NCBI GenBank assembly: GCA_030446805.1
Contig: JAUJMO010000002.1
Location: 299,481 to 341,980, forward strand
Reading direction: 5' to 3'
Source of the DNA: Caulobacteraceae bacterium
GTDB lineage: Bacteria > Pseudomonadota > Alphaproteobacteria > Caulobacterales > Caulobacteraceae
Length of the DNA stretch: 42,500 nucleotides
Shown here: one piece after another, positions 15,833 through 24,540 of the stretch
Layout: each line of letters starts with the position of its first letter
How positions within the stretch are numbered: the first letter of the stretch is position 1
The notes under the pieces: model-generated
The model's database searches: none
Told to the model about the DNA's origin: nothing
The model's input: the letters and a program-made list of their open reading frames with translations, nothing else
Translations under genes and position numbers: made by a program

Positions 15833-16516
15833 TCAGGCGGCTCCTCCCAGCTGGCGTATCTCAGGAGCGGGACCGCCCGACCAAGCGTACTCGTAGTGAG
15901 CCGTCGGGCGCACGTTGAAGACCAGAGGCGGCCTGAAGCAAGCGATGCACTCGCCCGCGGGGCGTCGGACATTCCGATAAAGGACACCGTTCGAGCCTGC
16001 CGCCAGGAGGTCGGCGGCCAGGGCCTGCGAGGCGAGGTAGCTGTCAGGATCGTGGAGACGCGGGTTCGTCGGGTCAGCGCCACGCACGTCGTGGAACTTG
16101 GCGTCGAAGTCGGCCAGGTACTCGCGCAGGGTGAGGCGCGCGTCGGTGACGCCGATCTCCTCCAGCTCGCGGCCGCGGTGGTAGGCGACTTCCGCATGGG
16201 CGGCTTCGAGGCTGAAGGCGGCGTACCAGGCGCCGCGATCCTCGCTGTTGAAGCGGCCGCCGCCCGGGCGAGGGTGGCAGAAGGCGGCCATGACGATGGT
16301 GGCGTGCGGGCGGCCGAGCACCCACTCGTCGGGCGGGATCAGTTTGAGGACGCCGAGCTCGGCGGAGATGCGGTCGTTGGTCCAGCCCTCGAGCTCGATG
16401 ATCAGGTCGAGGTCCTCAGGCGAGGCTACCACGTCCAGGATCCCCACCGGCGGGTAGCGGCTCGGGATGAGGCGATGCGTGTTGGTGACCCGAACCGCCG
16501 TCAGCGGTGGGGTCAA
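15833..16516 (-). CDS. RES-domain toxin
   Basis: A 227-residue RES-domain protein. The three residues naming the family are placed as expected: Arg in HRLIPSRYPP, Glu in EAAHAEVAYH, and Ser in AAGSNGVLYRNVR. RFNSEDRGAWYAAFS is the conserved central block. RES toxins are ADP-ribosyltransferase-fold enzymes; characterised ones degrade NAD+ or modify a metabolic enzyme, arresting growth. The gene overlaps the upstream antitoxin by four bases (ATGA-type), the normal coupling of this type II module. All three key residues are present, so it is probably active. Confidence 0.9.
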   Translation of the reverse strand: MTPPLTAVRVTNTHRLIPSRYPPVGILDVVASPEDLDLIIELEGWTNDRISAELGVLKLIPPDEWVLGRPHATIVMAAFCHPRPGGGRFNSEDRGAWYAAFSLEAAHAEVAYHRGRELEEIGVTDARLTLREYLADFDAKFHDVRGADPTNPRLHDPDSYLASQALAADLLAAGSNGVLYRNVRRPAGECIACFRPPLVFNVRPTAHYEYAWSGGPAPEIRQLGGAA

Positions 16517-16965
16517 TTCCAGCCGCCCCGCCGCGCGTCCAGCAGGCGCCTCACGCGGTAGAGGCCGTCCACGCCGCCTTCAACCATCAGGTTGAGGGCA
16601 GGGGCGCCGCCGAACAGCGGATTGCTGTTGGGCAGCTTGACCCAGCGGTCCGCCAGCGCCGCGTCCGGGTAGAGGATGTGCAGCGCCTTAAAGATGCCGA
16701 TCACCAGCGAGATGCGGGTGAGGGTGTCGTAGGAGAGGGCGCCGACGTCGCCGGCCTTGTACTTGTGAAAGGTCGAAGCGGCGGGCCAGCCGAGCAGGCC
16801 GCGCTGCTCCTCGACGGTGAGCCCCCAGGCTGCGGCGATGTTGAGGAAGGTCCGCATCGCCGGACCCGACATGCGCTTGCGCACCTCGGGGTCGCGGCGC
16901 CGCTCGACGGCGATCGACTCGGTCCCATTCTCGACGAGGTCGACAGGAAGGGTGGCTATCTCCAT
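16513..16965 (-). CDS. Xre/MbcA/ParS-type antitoxin
   Basis: A 150-residue antitoxin. Residues about 30-100 form the Xre-like helix-turn-helix region (MRTFLNIAAAWGLTVEEQRG then LLGWPAASTFHKYKAG). The C-terminal DUF2384-type toxin-binding domain ends WVKLPNSNPLFGG, LNLMVEGG and VRRLLDARRGGW, the standard signature that plugs the RES active site. It lies first in the operon. The promoter appears to end right at the ATG, so the mRNA is probably leaderless; an inverted repeat in the promoter is a likely autoregulatory operator. Confidence 0.9.
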   Translation of the reverse strand: MEIATLPVDLVENGTESIAVERRRDPEVRKRMSGPAMRTFLNIAAAWGLTVEEQRGLLGWPAASTFHKYKAGDVGALSYDTLTRISLVIGIFKALHILYPDAALADRWVKLPNSNPLFGGAPALNLMVEGGVDGLYRVRRLLDARRGGWN

Positions 16966-16972
16966 GGCTGGA

Positions 16973-17002
16973 CATATAGCTCCAAATCTGGACTTTTGGC
17001 AA
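16973..17002 (-). promoter_or_regulatory. Promoter and putative operator of the toxin-antitoxin operon
   Basis: On the minus strand TTGCCA (16997-17002), an 18-base spacer, and TATATG (16973-16978) form a good sigma-70-type promoter. The -10 ends seven bases before the antitoxin ATG (16965), predicting a leaderless transcript. The spacer carries the inverted repeat TCCA-N4-TGGA (16981-16992), and TGGA recurs just outside the -10, an arrangement suited to repression by the antitoxin's helix-turn-helix. Confidence 0.6.
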
Positions 17003-17207
17003 GTCTCCCGGTCCGGCGGTCCCCACGGAAGTCCTGATGGCGCGTTTAGGGCCCGTTTCTCAGAGTGGTGGGGTGACCCGCGACATAGCGCCCGTTCAAC
17101 TTGGCCAGGAACTCCCGTAGGGAACGCTCAGGGCTGGGGTTCATAGTTTCGCTCGGGGCCGCCCCCGGTGCGGAAGCCGTATTCCTACAAGGTCTGGGAG
17201 GGATGCG

Positions 17208-17724
17208 GTGGATCGCGACGAGAAGCAGGACGACCTCAGGGCCGAAAACGAACGCCTACATCGTCACCAGGACGTTCTCATCAATCTGACTCGCCGGGCT
17301 TCGGAGAAGGTCGCTCTCGACGACTTCCTCCAGGAGGCCGCGATGCAGGTGGCCGAGGCGATCGAGATCGACCACGTCAAGATCATGCGGCATCGCCCCG
17401 AGCGGGGCGACCTGTTCATGGAGGCCGGCGTCGGCTGGCGCCCCGGCGCGGTGAAGAGCACGGCCTTCCCCGCGGACCTGGGGTCTCCGCCCGGCCGCTC
17501 GTTCCAGACGGCCCTTCCCGTCGTCATCGAGTCGATGGACCAGGATCCCGAGTTCAGGATGCACCCGCTGCTGGAGGAGCACGGCATCATCTCGGTGCTC
17601 AACGTTCCCATCATGGTCGACGGGGCCGCCCTGGGGCGTTCTAGAGGGCGACAGCTCGGTCCTTCGATCGTTCGGCCCCGAGAGGCCTGCAGCAAGGTCC
17701 CGCTGTGTGCGGCCGTCGAGCTGA
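17208..17724 (+). pseudogene. GAF-domain sensor (kinase) remnant
   Basis: From a GTG at 17208 with GGGAGG upstream, a short coiled segment (LRAENERLHRHQDVLINLTR) leads into a GAF domain: DFLQEAAMQVAEAIEIDHVK, GWRPG, GSPPGRSFQTALPVVI, HGIISVLNVPIMVDG. One extra C at 17629-17631 breaks the frame. Reading past it gives WGVLEGDSSVLRSFGPE, the end of a GAF domain as found in HWE-type histidine kinases. After FGPE the sequence is unrelated and stops at 17722-17724. The kinase part is missing, so this is a truncated and frameshifted sensor. Confidence 0.7.
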
Positions 17725-17837
17725 ATGCGCGGGGTGTGGAAGAGCCGGTCAGCAATCACGGCCGCGAAGAGGACGGCGGAGTAGATTGCCGGGGGAGGCG
17801 CGATCACCTCTGCGGTGTCCTTGCTCCCCCAGGCCAT
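17718..17837 (-). pseudogene. N-terminal fragment of an isoprenylcysteine methyltransferase-family membrane protein
   Basis: Minus-strand codons 1-40 read MAWGSKDTAEVIAPPPAIYS and a hydrophobic helix AVLFAAVIADRLFH. The APPPxIYxxxLxxxxxxDRL start is typical of bacterial isoprenylcysteine carboxyl methyltransferase-type proteins, which often sit near metal or phospholipid genes. After HTPRI the frame becomes noise. Its ATG overlaps the Fur-family stop as TGATG, so it was the last gene of the czc operon. The break lies at the same point where the GAF remnant ends (about 17718-17724). Confidence 0.55.
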
Positions 17838-18211
17838 CAGCTACAGTCCTCGCAGACGCCCGTCAGTTCTAGAACGGCTAAGCTGGTGAAGAAATCGCCG
17901 CCCGGAAGCAGCCGCTGCAGATCCTCGCCTGTGACCAGCAACTCCGACGTGCGCCGGCAGTTGGGGCAGACGCGAAGCAGCGGGTAGTGCGGCTCGTCGG
18001 GCGAGGCGCACGCGGTGAAGGCGTCGAGCGTGTACACCTTGTGGGCCAGGCCGAGCGTCATGAGCTGGTTCAGCGCACGGTAGACCGTGGGCGGCTTCGC
18101 GAGCCTCCCATCCTCTAGCTGACGCATGAGGTCATAGGCCTTCACCGGGCGGTCCGCCGCGCGCAGAAGCTCCAGCACGCGCCGAGCCGACGGGGTGATC
18201 TCCCTGCTCAT
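17837..18211 (-). CDS. Fur/Zur-family metal-responsive repressor
   Basis: A 124-residue Fur-family regulator. The winged helix is SARRVLELLRAADRPVKAYD to PPTVYRALNQLMTLGLAHKV, with the typical PPTVYRAL recognition helix. Zinc-site residues are EPHYPLLRVCPNC and the terminal CEDC, giving two CxxC structural pairs. Its GTG/ATG start overlaps the czcA stop by four bases, so it is made with the pump and probably senses Zn or another czc substrate. Short length and two CxxC pairs favour Zur over Fur. No operator was found. Confidence 0.85.
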   Translation of the reverse strand: MSREITPSARRVLELLRAADRPVKAYDLMRQLEDGRLAKPPTVYRALNQLMTLGLAHKVYTLDAFTACASPDEPHYPLLRVCPNCRRTSELLVTGEDLQRLLPGGDFFTSLAVLELTGVCEDCS

Positions 18212-21200
18212 TCAGCAGGCGCCAGGATCGGCGTGAAGTCAGCGCTGCGTTCCGGCCGATGCCGGCGACCGAGGACCCAAGCGGTCAAGGTGGGCAGCAC
18301 CAGGAGGGTCAACGCTGTGGCCGTGATCAGGCCGCCAATGACGACCGTGGCGACCGGCTTCTGCACCTCTGCGCCAGCACCAACCGCAACAGCCATCGGG
18401 AGAAAGCCCAGAACCGCAACCAAGCCCGTCGTGAGCACGGCGCGCAGGCGGCTCGTGGCTCCCTGGACCGCGGCCTCGACGGGAGAGGCCCCGTCGGCGA
18501 GTCGTTGTTTGATGCTCTGCATCAGGACCAGGCCGTTCAGCGTCGCCACGCCGGAGACGGCGATGAAGCCGACGGCCGCCGAGATCGAGAACGGCATGCC
18601 CCGAAGCAGCAGGGCCAAGGCGCCGCCGACGAGCGCGAGCGGAACGCCCGCGAAGACGATTGCGGCCTCCGCAACGGAGCCGAACGCCAGGAACAGCAGC
18701 AGCCCGATCAGGAGGAAGACGATCGGCACGATGACGGCCAGCCGCGCCTGGGCGCGCTGCAGGTTCTCGAACTGACCGCCCCAGTCCATCCAGCTTCCGG
18801 GCGCGACCCTGACCTCTTCGCCGACTTTGCGCTGCGCCTCGGTGACGAAGCCGCCGAGATCGCGTCCACGGACGTTGGCTTGGACGACGATCCGGCGCTT
18901 GCCGTTCTCCCGGCTGATCTGGACGGGCCCTTCGGCAGTATCGAAGCGGGCGACGGAGGAGAGCGGGACCACGGGGGCGCCGGGCTCCGCGCCTTCCGGC
19001 GCGACGGGCAGCTGCGACATGATCAGGGGATCGTTGCGCATCTCGTCGCTCAGCCGGACCACGACGTCGAACCGGCGGTCGCCCTGCAGCACCTGGCCCG
19101 CCTCCTGGCCGCCCAGGGCGATGGCGAGCGCGTCGGCCGCGTCGCTGGCGTGGACGCCCATGGCGGCCGCGGCGGTGTGGTCCAGGCTCGCGGTGATGGT
19201 GGGCTGCCCGGAGACCTGCTCCACCCGCACGCCGCTGGCGCCCTCGATCTCGCGCAGGACGTCGGCCACCTGGTCGGCCGTCCGGCGCATGGTGTTGAAG
19301 TCGTCGCCGTAGACCATCACGGCGACGTCCGAGCGGACGCCGGCGATCAGCTCGTTGAAGCGCATCTGGATGGGCTGGGTGAACTCGTAGTTGTTGCCCA
19401 GGAGCTTGGAGAGCTGGCCCTCCATGCGCTCGGTCAGCTCCGCCTTGTCGAGACTCGGGTTCGGCCACTCCCGGCGGGGCTTCAGCATGACGAAGGTGTC
19501 GGAGATGTTCGGCGGCATGGGATCGGAGGCGATCTCGGCCGTGCCCGTGCGCGTGAAGACGAGATCCACCTCCGGGTTGGCAGCGATCGTCCGCTCGACG
19601 CGGAGCTGCATCTCCTGGCTCTGCTCGAGCGAGGTGGAGGGCACGCGCAGCGCCTGGACCAGCATGTCGCCCTCATCCAGCGTCGGGATGAACTCCCGCC
19701 CGAGGCTCATGAAGGCCAGCACGCCGACCAGCAGCGCGCCCAGGGCGCCGGCCGCCACCGTCCGCGGCCGCGCGACGGCGCGGCGGAGGACCGGCTCGAA
19801 GCGGCGCTTGGCGGCGGCGGAGAGCCGGGTCTCGCCGTGCCCCTTCGGCTCCTTGAGGAAGAGCGCCGCCATGGCCGGCACGAAGGTCAGCGACAGGACG
19901 AAGGCGGCCGCCAGAGCCAGCATGACCGTGGCGGCCATGGGCCCGAACATCTTGCCCTCGACACCCTCGAAGGCGAGCAGCGGGGCGTAGACAAGCAGGA
20001 TAATGGCCTGCCCGAAGGCCGCCGGGCGGGCCATCTCCTTGGCGGCCTCAGCGGCAACCTGCAGGCGCTCCGTCGCCCGCAGGGCGCGGCCTTCCGCCTC
20101 CCGCCGGAGAGCGAGACGACTGAGCGTGTTCTCGATGACCACGACGGCGCCGTCGACGATCAGGCCGAAGTCCAGCGCGCCCAGGCTCATGAGGTTGGCG
20201 CTGATGCCGAGCCGGTTCATGGCCCCGGCCGCGAACAGGAACGACAGCGGGATGACCAAGGCCGTGACGACCGCGGCTCGGACATTGCCGAGGGCGAAGA
20301 AGAGCACTCCGATAACGAGCAGCGCGCCGATCGCCAGATTGTGCTCCACGGTCCGGATGGTCGCCTCGACCAGCTTGGTCCGATCCAGCACGGGGCGGAC
20401 AACGACATCCGGCGGAAGGCTTGGGCCGAGCTCCTCCAAGCGCACGCGGACGCGCTCCGCTACCGTGCGGCTGTTCTGTCCTTGAAGCATCAGAGCCGTG
20501 GCGACGACCGTCTCGCGGCCGTTCTCGCTGGCCGCGCCCAACCGCGGCGCGTGGCCGACGCCCACGGCGGCGACGTCCGAGACGCGCACGACCAGTCCGC
20601 CCTGGGTCATGATCGGCGTCTGCGCGAGCTGCTCCAAGCTGCGGACGCGAGCGTCGGCGCGGACCACATAGGCCTCGCCGGCGCGGCTGACGTAGCCGGC
20701 CCCCGCCACCCGGTTGGAGTGCTCCAGCGAGTCCACGAGCTGTTGCAGGCCGATGCCGTAGGCAGCGAGCTTCGCCGGGTCCGGCTGAACGGCGTACTGC
20801 TTCACATAGCCGCCCAGGACGTCGACCCCGGCGACGCCTTCGACCGTCTTCAGCTGGGGCGCGATGATCCAGTCCTGGACGGTGCGGAGGTAGGTCGCCT
20901 TCTCAGCCTCGGTCGTGAGCCGCTCGCCCTCCGGTGTGACGTAGAGCACGCCCGGTCGAGCGGCCGGGCCACTGAGCTCGACCGTCCAGATGAAGACCTC
21001 GCCCAGTCCGGTGACCACGGGACCCATGGAGGGCGTCAGGCCGGCCGGGAGCTCCTCGCGCGCGGCCTGCAGCCGCTCGTTCACGAGGTTGCGTGCGAAG
21101 TAGATGTCCGTGCTGTCCGTGAAGACGGCCGTCACCTGGGAGATGCCGTGGCGGGACAGCGAGCGCCTGTCCGTCAGTCCGGGCAGCCCCGCGAGCGCCG

Positions 21201-21411
21201 TTTCGATCGGGAAGGTGACCTGCCGCTCTACCTCTTCGGGTCCGAGGGCGGAGGCCACTGTGGTCACCTGGACCTGGCGGTTGGTGATGTCGGGGACGGC
21301 GTCGATCGGGAGCTTGGTCAGCTCCCGGGCGCCCACCAAGGTGAGCACCACGGCGAGGAGCACGACCATCCAGCGCCAGCGGATGGAGACGTCGATGAGG
21401 CGTTCGAGCAT
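18208..21411 (-). CDS. czcA: CzcA-family heavy-metal RND efflux permease
   Basis: A 1067-residue, 12-helix inner-membrane proton antiporter of the HME-RND family. LPIDAVPDITNRQVQV (about residues 33-48) is the CzcA start signature. DFGLIVDGAVVVIENTL in the fourth helix holds the two Asp and one Glu needed for Zn/Co/Cd transport, typical of the HME1 subgroup rather than the Cu/Ag (CusA) type. GREFIPTLDEGDMLVQ follows in the second half. It receives cations from the periplasm or cytosol and works with CzcB and CzcC. Full length and free of frameshifts. It starts two bases after czcB ends. Confidence 0.93.
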   Translation of the reverse strand: MLERLIDVSIRWRWMVVLLAVVLTLVGARELTKLPIDAVPDITNRQVQVTTVASALGPEEVERQVTFPIETALAGLPGLTDRRSLSRHGISQVTAVFTDSTDIYFARNLVNERLQAAREELPAGLTPSMGPVVTGLGEVFIWTVELSGPAARPGVLYVTPEGERLTTEAEKATYLRTVQDWIIAPQLKTVEGVAGVDVLGGYVKQYAVQPDPAKLAAYGIGLQQLVDSLEHSNRVAGAGYVSRAGEAYVVRADARVRSLEQLAQTPIMTQGGLVVRVSDVAAVGVGHAPRLGAASENGRETVVATALMLQGQNSRTVAERVRVRLEELGPSLPPDVVVRPVLDRTKLVEATIRTVEHNLAIGALLVIGVLFFALGNVRAAVVTALVIPLSFLFAAGAMNRLGISANLMSLGALDFGLIVDGAVVVIENTLSRLALRREAEGRALRATERLQVAAEAAKEMARPAAFGQAIILLVYAPLLAFEGVEGKMFGPMAATVMLALAAAFVLSLTFVPAMAALFLKEPKGHGETRLSAAAKRRFEPVLRRAVARPRTVAAGALGALLVGVLAFMSLGREFIPTLDEGDMLVQALRVPSTSLEQSQEMQLRVERTIAANPEVDLVFTRTGTAEIASDPMPPNISDTFVMLKPRREWPNPSLDKAELTERMEGQLSKLLGNNYEFTQPIQMRFNELIAGVRSDVAVMVYGDDFNTMRRTADQVADVLREIEGASGVRVEQVSGQPTITASLDHTAAAAMGVHASDAADALAIALGGQEAGQVLQGDRRFDVVVRLSDEMRNDPLIMSQLPVAPEGAEPGAPVVPLSSVARFDTAEGPVQISRENGKRRIVVQANVRGRDLGGFVTEAQRKVGEEVRVAPGSWMDWGGQFENLQRAQARLAVIVPIVFLLIGLLLFLAFGSVAEAAIVFAGVPLALVGGALALLLRGMPFSISAAVGFIAVSGVATLNGLVLMQSIKQRLADGASPVEAAVQGATSRLRAVLTTGLVAVLGFLPMAVAVGAGAEVQKPVATVVIGGLITATALTLLVLPTLTAWVLGRRHRPERSADFTPILAPAE

Positions 21412-21413
21412 GA

Positions 21414-22640
21414 TCAGTGTCCGTGCTCGGCTTCGCCCTTGGCGAGCTCGGCTTTGAGAAGGAAGGCGCCCCGGCCCGCCACGCGCTCCGAGCCCTCCAG
21501 CCCTCGAAGAATCTCGACCTGACCGTTGGCGGTGCGGCCGGTCAGAACAGGACGCGCGCGGAAGCCTCTAGCCTCGGCCACGAACACCGCGGTCCGCCCC
21601 TCGACGGTCTGCACCGCGTCCGTGGGAACGGTGATCGCGCCGGACCCGCTCACGACCACGCGGCCGGACAGCGGCGCGCCAGGTGCAGGAACCAAGCCGG
21701 TGGGGCGAGCCCGCACGACGGCCGCGCCGGATGCCTCGACGGCGTCCGGCGCCACGCCGGTGACGACGGCCCTGTACTCGGTCCCTTCCGGACCTTGGGC
21801 CACGATCTGCATGCCGGGCGTGATCCGGCCGGCGACCATGGCGGGGGCGGTGAAGACGAGTTCGACCAAGTTGGGGTTTGTCACCTCGGCCACGGTTCCG
21901 CCCTGGGCGACGAAGCCGCCTGCAGCCGTCTGCATCGCAGTGATCACGCCGGAGATCGGGCTGACCACCGTCATCCGGCCCGATGCGCCCGGGCTGCCCG
22001 CGGCGGCGATCCGCGCCCGGGCCGCTTGGGACTGGGCGTCCGCCGCCCGCACCTCGGCTTGGGCCTTGAGCATGGTCGCACGCACGGCTTCCCAGTCTTG
22101 CCGGGCTACGATCCCCTCCTTGAGCAGCCGATCTTCGCGCGCGAACGCGGCGGCGGCGGCCTGCGCTTCAGCGCGGGCGGATGCGGCTTGTGAGCCCCCG
22201 ACCGCGGCCTCGGCTCGGAGCACGGCGCCTTCACCGCTGCGAAGCGTGGCGATTGGAGCGCCGGCCCGGACGTAGCTCCCGGGCGCGACGTGCACGCGTT
22301 CCACGGAGCCGCCCAGAGGGGCGGCGACAGCGGCGCGAGCGGAAGGCTGGGGCTCGACCCGGCCGGCAAGCCGAATCTCCTGACCGCCGCCGCGGAGCAG
22401 GGACACGACGGTCACGCCCGCCGCCTGTGCTTCGTTCGGCGTGAGGGCGACGAAGCCTTCCTCGGCTTCGGCCCAGCCTTCGCTTCCGTCTTTGGCGTGC
22501 TCCTCACCCTCGTGGCCGGCCTCCTCCGAAGCGGCCTCTTGGGACGGCTCGCCTCCGGTCAGGCGCGCAAGGCCGAAGCCGCCGGCGCCGGCGACGATGG
22601 CAACGGCCGCCGCGGCGACCGCGATGTCGCGAAGCTTCAT
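21414..22640 (-). CDS. czcB: CzcB-family periplasmic adaptor
   Basis: A 408-residue membrane-fusion protein. An N-terminal hydrophobic anchor (IAVAAAAVAIVAGAGGFGLA) is followed by a Glu/His/Lys-rich segment (residues about 35-60) that could bind metal. Then come the barrel-sandwich lipoyl halves (GGSVERVHVAPGSYVRAG and MTVVSPISGVITAMQTAAGG) around an Ala-rich alpha-helical hairpin, a beta-barrel, and the membrane-proximal domain with ITVPTDAVQTVEGRTAVFV. It ends GEAEHGH. It bridges CzcA and CzcC. The start overlaps the czcC stop by four bases. Confidence 0.9.
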   Translation of the reverse strand: MKLRDIAVAAAAVAIVAGAGGFGLARLTGGEPSQEAASEEAGHEGEEHAKDGSEGWAEAEEGFVALTPNEAQAAGVTVVSLLRGGGQEIRLAGRVEPQPSARAAVAAPLGGSVERVHVAPGSYVRAGAPIATLRSGEGAVLRAEAAVGGSQAASARAEAQAAAAAFAREDRLLKEGIVARQDWEAVRATMLKAQAEVRAADAQSQAARARIAAAGSPGASGRMTVVSPISGVITAMQTAAGGFVAQGGTVAEVTNPNLVELVFTAPAMVAGRITPGMQIVAQGPEGTEYRAVVTGVAPDAVEASGAAVVRARPTGLVPAPGAPLSGRVVVSGSGAITVPTDAVQTVEGRTAVFVAEARGFRARPVLTGRTANGQVEILRGLEGSERVAGRGAFLLKAELAKGEAEHGH

Positions 22641-23893
22641 TGGTCGGCTCCGAAGGGGATGCGGCCCTGCAGCCGGGCGAGGGCGGCTTGGGCCTGCGCC
22701 CGCGCCAGACGGGAGGCGATGGTCTGCTCGCGGGCTTCGGTGAGGCCCCGGCGGGCGTTCAGCACATCGGTCAGCGGGAAACGGCCCGCCTCATAGCCGA
22801 TGCGGGCGGCGCGAAGGGCTTCCGCGGCTGCGGCTTCACCGGTGAGGGCGGCCGTGAGGCGCCTCTCGGATGCGGACAGCCGCGCCGTGGCGCTCCGGGC
22901 TTCTGTCTCGGCCTCGAGTTCCGCCTGCCGCAGACGGGCGTCGGCGGCTTGCAGCTCCGCCCGCGCGGCCTGGGTGGCTCCGCGGTTCCGGTCGAAGAGC
23001 GGCAGCGGGGCTGAGACGCCGGCGACGAGGGCGGTGGCCTCCTCCATCTGCAGGCGGCGGACGCCGAGCGACACCGTCGGATCCGGACGACCGCGCAGCT
23101 GCTCCACCCGAACCCGGCGGGCCGCGGCTTCGCGTTCGGCCCGGGCTTGCAGAACCGCCGGCGTTTGTGCGCCGTCGAAGGCGCCTCCGGAGGGCGCGGC
23201 GACTTGGTTCAGCAGGCCCGGCGTGACCGCGGTGATCGCCTCCGGCGATCCGCTGAGCGCAGCCAGTCGGGAGAGCGCCTCGGCCAGGTGTGCGCGCACT
23301 CCTTCGAGTTCGGCCTCGGCGGCGGAGACGGCGGCGTTGGCCTGCACGGCGCGGATGGCGGGCTCCCGTCCGGCGTCGACCAGCGTGCGCGTCACCCGCG
23401 CATCGGCCTGGGCGATGGTCAGGGCCTCCTCGGCCGCCGCCAGGCGCTGCTGGCGGGCTTCCGCCTCGGCGTAGGCGGAGGCGAGGTCATGGGCTAAGCT
23501 GATCCGGGCTGAAGCCGCCCGTGCCCGGGCCGCTCCAACCTCCGCCTGGGCCGCGCTGGTCCGCGCGCCTCTTTGCCCGAAGATCTCCAGCGTCTGGCTG
23601 GTGGACAGAGTGGTCTCCGACCCCCGCAAAGCGTCGAAAGGCGCGCTGCCGGCGAAGTTCTCGATCTCCAGGCCGATCGTCGGGTTCGGCCGGACGTCGG
23701 CCTGCAGCGCGCGGCCCTGGGCCGCCCGGACCTCCGCCTCGGCGACGGCCAGGCGAGGGCTGATGGCGGCTTCGGCGCGCCGGAGCAGCTCCGGGTAGGG
23801 CGGCGCGGTCTGGGCAGCCGCGGGACCGCCGGCCAGCAGCGCGGCCGCTGCGAGGGCCGCCGCACACGGACGGGCGAGTTGTAGGGCGAGCAA
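22637..23893 (-). CDS. czcC: CzcC-family outer-membrane efflux protein
   Basis: A 418-residue TolC-superfamily channel. A Sec signal (ALAAAALLAGGPAAAQ) precedes two repeats of long, Ala/Glu/Arg-rich helices with the family features: RPNPTIGLEIENFAG, a Ser-Thr-x-Gln segment before IFGQRGAR, and in the second half GVRRLQMEEATALVAGVSAPLPLF then RNRGATQAARAEL. It forms the outer-membrane exit of the Czc pump. It lies 53 bases after the small leader gene. Confidence 0.9.
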   Translation of the reverse strand: MLALQLARPCAAALAAAALLAGGPAAAQTAPPYPELLRRAEAAISPRLAVAEAEVRAAQGRALQADVRPNPTIGLEIENFAGSAPFDALRGSETTLSTSQTLEIFGQRGARTSAAQAEVGAARARAASARISLAHDLASAYAEAEARQQRLAAAEEALTIAQADARVTRTLVDAGREPAIRAVQANAAVSAAEAELEGVRAHLAEALSRLAALSGSPEAITAVTPGLLNQVAAPSGGAFDGAQTPAVLQARAEREAAARRVRVEQLRGRPDPTVSLGVRRLQMEEATALVAGVSAPLPLFDRNRGATQAARAELQAADARLRQAELEAETEARSATARLSASERRLTAALTGEAAAAEALRAARIGYEAGRFPLTDVLNARRGLTEAREQTIASRLARAQAQAALARLQGRIPFGADQ

Positions 23894-23946
23894 GGCTTCC
23901 TCCTTCGAGCTGACGGAACACGGGCGCGCTCAGGCGCGCCGGGTCG

Positions 23947-24318
23947 TCAGGCCCGGGGAGGGCGTTCAGGAAGGGCGGAGTGGAGCGTCGGCGGGACCTG
24001 CGATGGCGTTTGCAGACCCTGGGCGTCGGACAGCGCGATGGGACTTTCAGGAAGGTAGGCTTCGCCGAGCACCCCCGCTGCTTGATGGCAGTGGCCGTGA
24101 GGGCACGCGTGCTGGTCGATGTCGTCTGGCGCCTGGTCAGGGGCAGAAGGCGCTTGCGCCTGCTCCTGAACGCTCTCGGCCACGAAGACGGCCTCGCTCG
24201 GCTCAGCGCCGCAAGCCGCCACTTCGACTGACGGAGCGAGAGCGAAAAGAGCGAGCACCAGCGCGGCGAAAACATGCGCCAGCGTCCGTGCTCCCCAGTG
24301 TCGTCCCGCTCGCGTCAT
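23947..24318 (-). CDS. Small Cys/His-rich periplasmic protein heading the czc operon
   Basis: About 123 residues from the ATG at 24318; a GTG at 24336 is an alternative. A signal-like helix (LAHVFAALVLALFALAPSV) is followed by an Ala/Gln/Pro-rich linker and HACPHGHCHQ (residues about 70-79), a compact cluster of four His and two Cys suited to binding Zn, Co or Cd. Further Pro-rich sequence follows. Its place, upstream of czcC on the same strand, is where small CzcI-like or DUF2946-type periplasmic proteins occur in such operons. It may sense or buffer metal, or modulate the pump; that is inference. Confidence 0.65.
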   Translation of the reverse strand: MTRAGRHWGARTLAHVFAALVLALFALAPSVEVAACGAEPSEAVFVAESVQEQAQAPSAPDQAPDDIDQHACPHGHCHQAAGVLGEAYLPESPIALSDAQGLQTPSQVPPTLHSALPERPPRA

Positions 24319-24540
24319 TCCACGCTGATCTAACACTCCACGACCGGCAGCAGTAGTGCCGCTCGAAGGTGGGTGGGATGCGACAGGATCGCCGAAGCCG
24401 GTTTCAGGAGGATGAAGGACACGGAGCCCTACGTCGGCAGGGAGCAGAGAACGTCCGCTTACATGCTCCGACGAATGGCCGCTTCTGGCGCAAAACGGAC
24501 GTGGAGCGTGGGATTTCTTCTGCTCCTGCTCCTAAGTGGC

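Noticed and set aside
18259-21522. 1087-codon open frame antisense to czcA
   Set aside because: A mirror frame caused by GC-rich third positions of czcA; its translation is His/Asp/Arg/Gly-rich with no domain.
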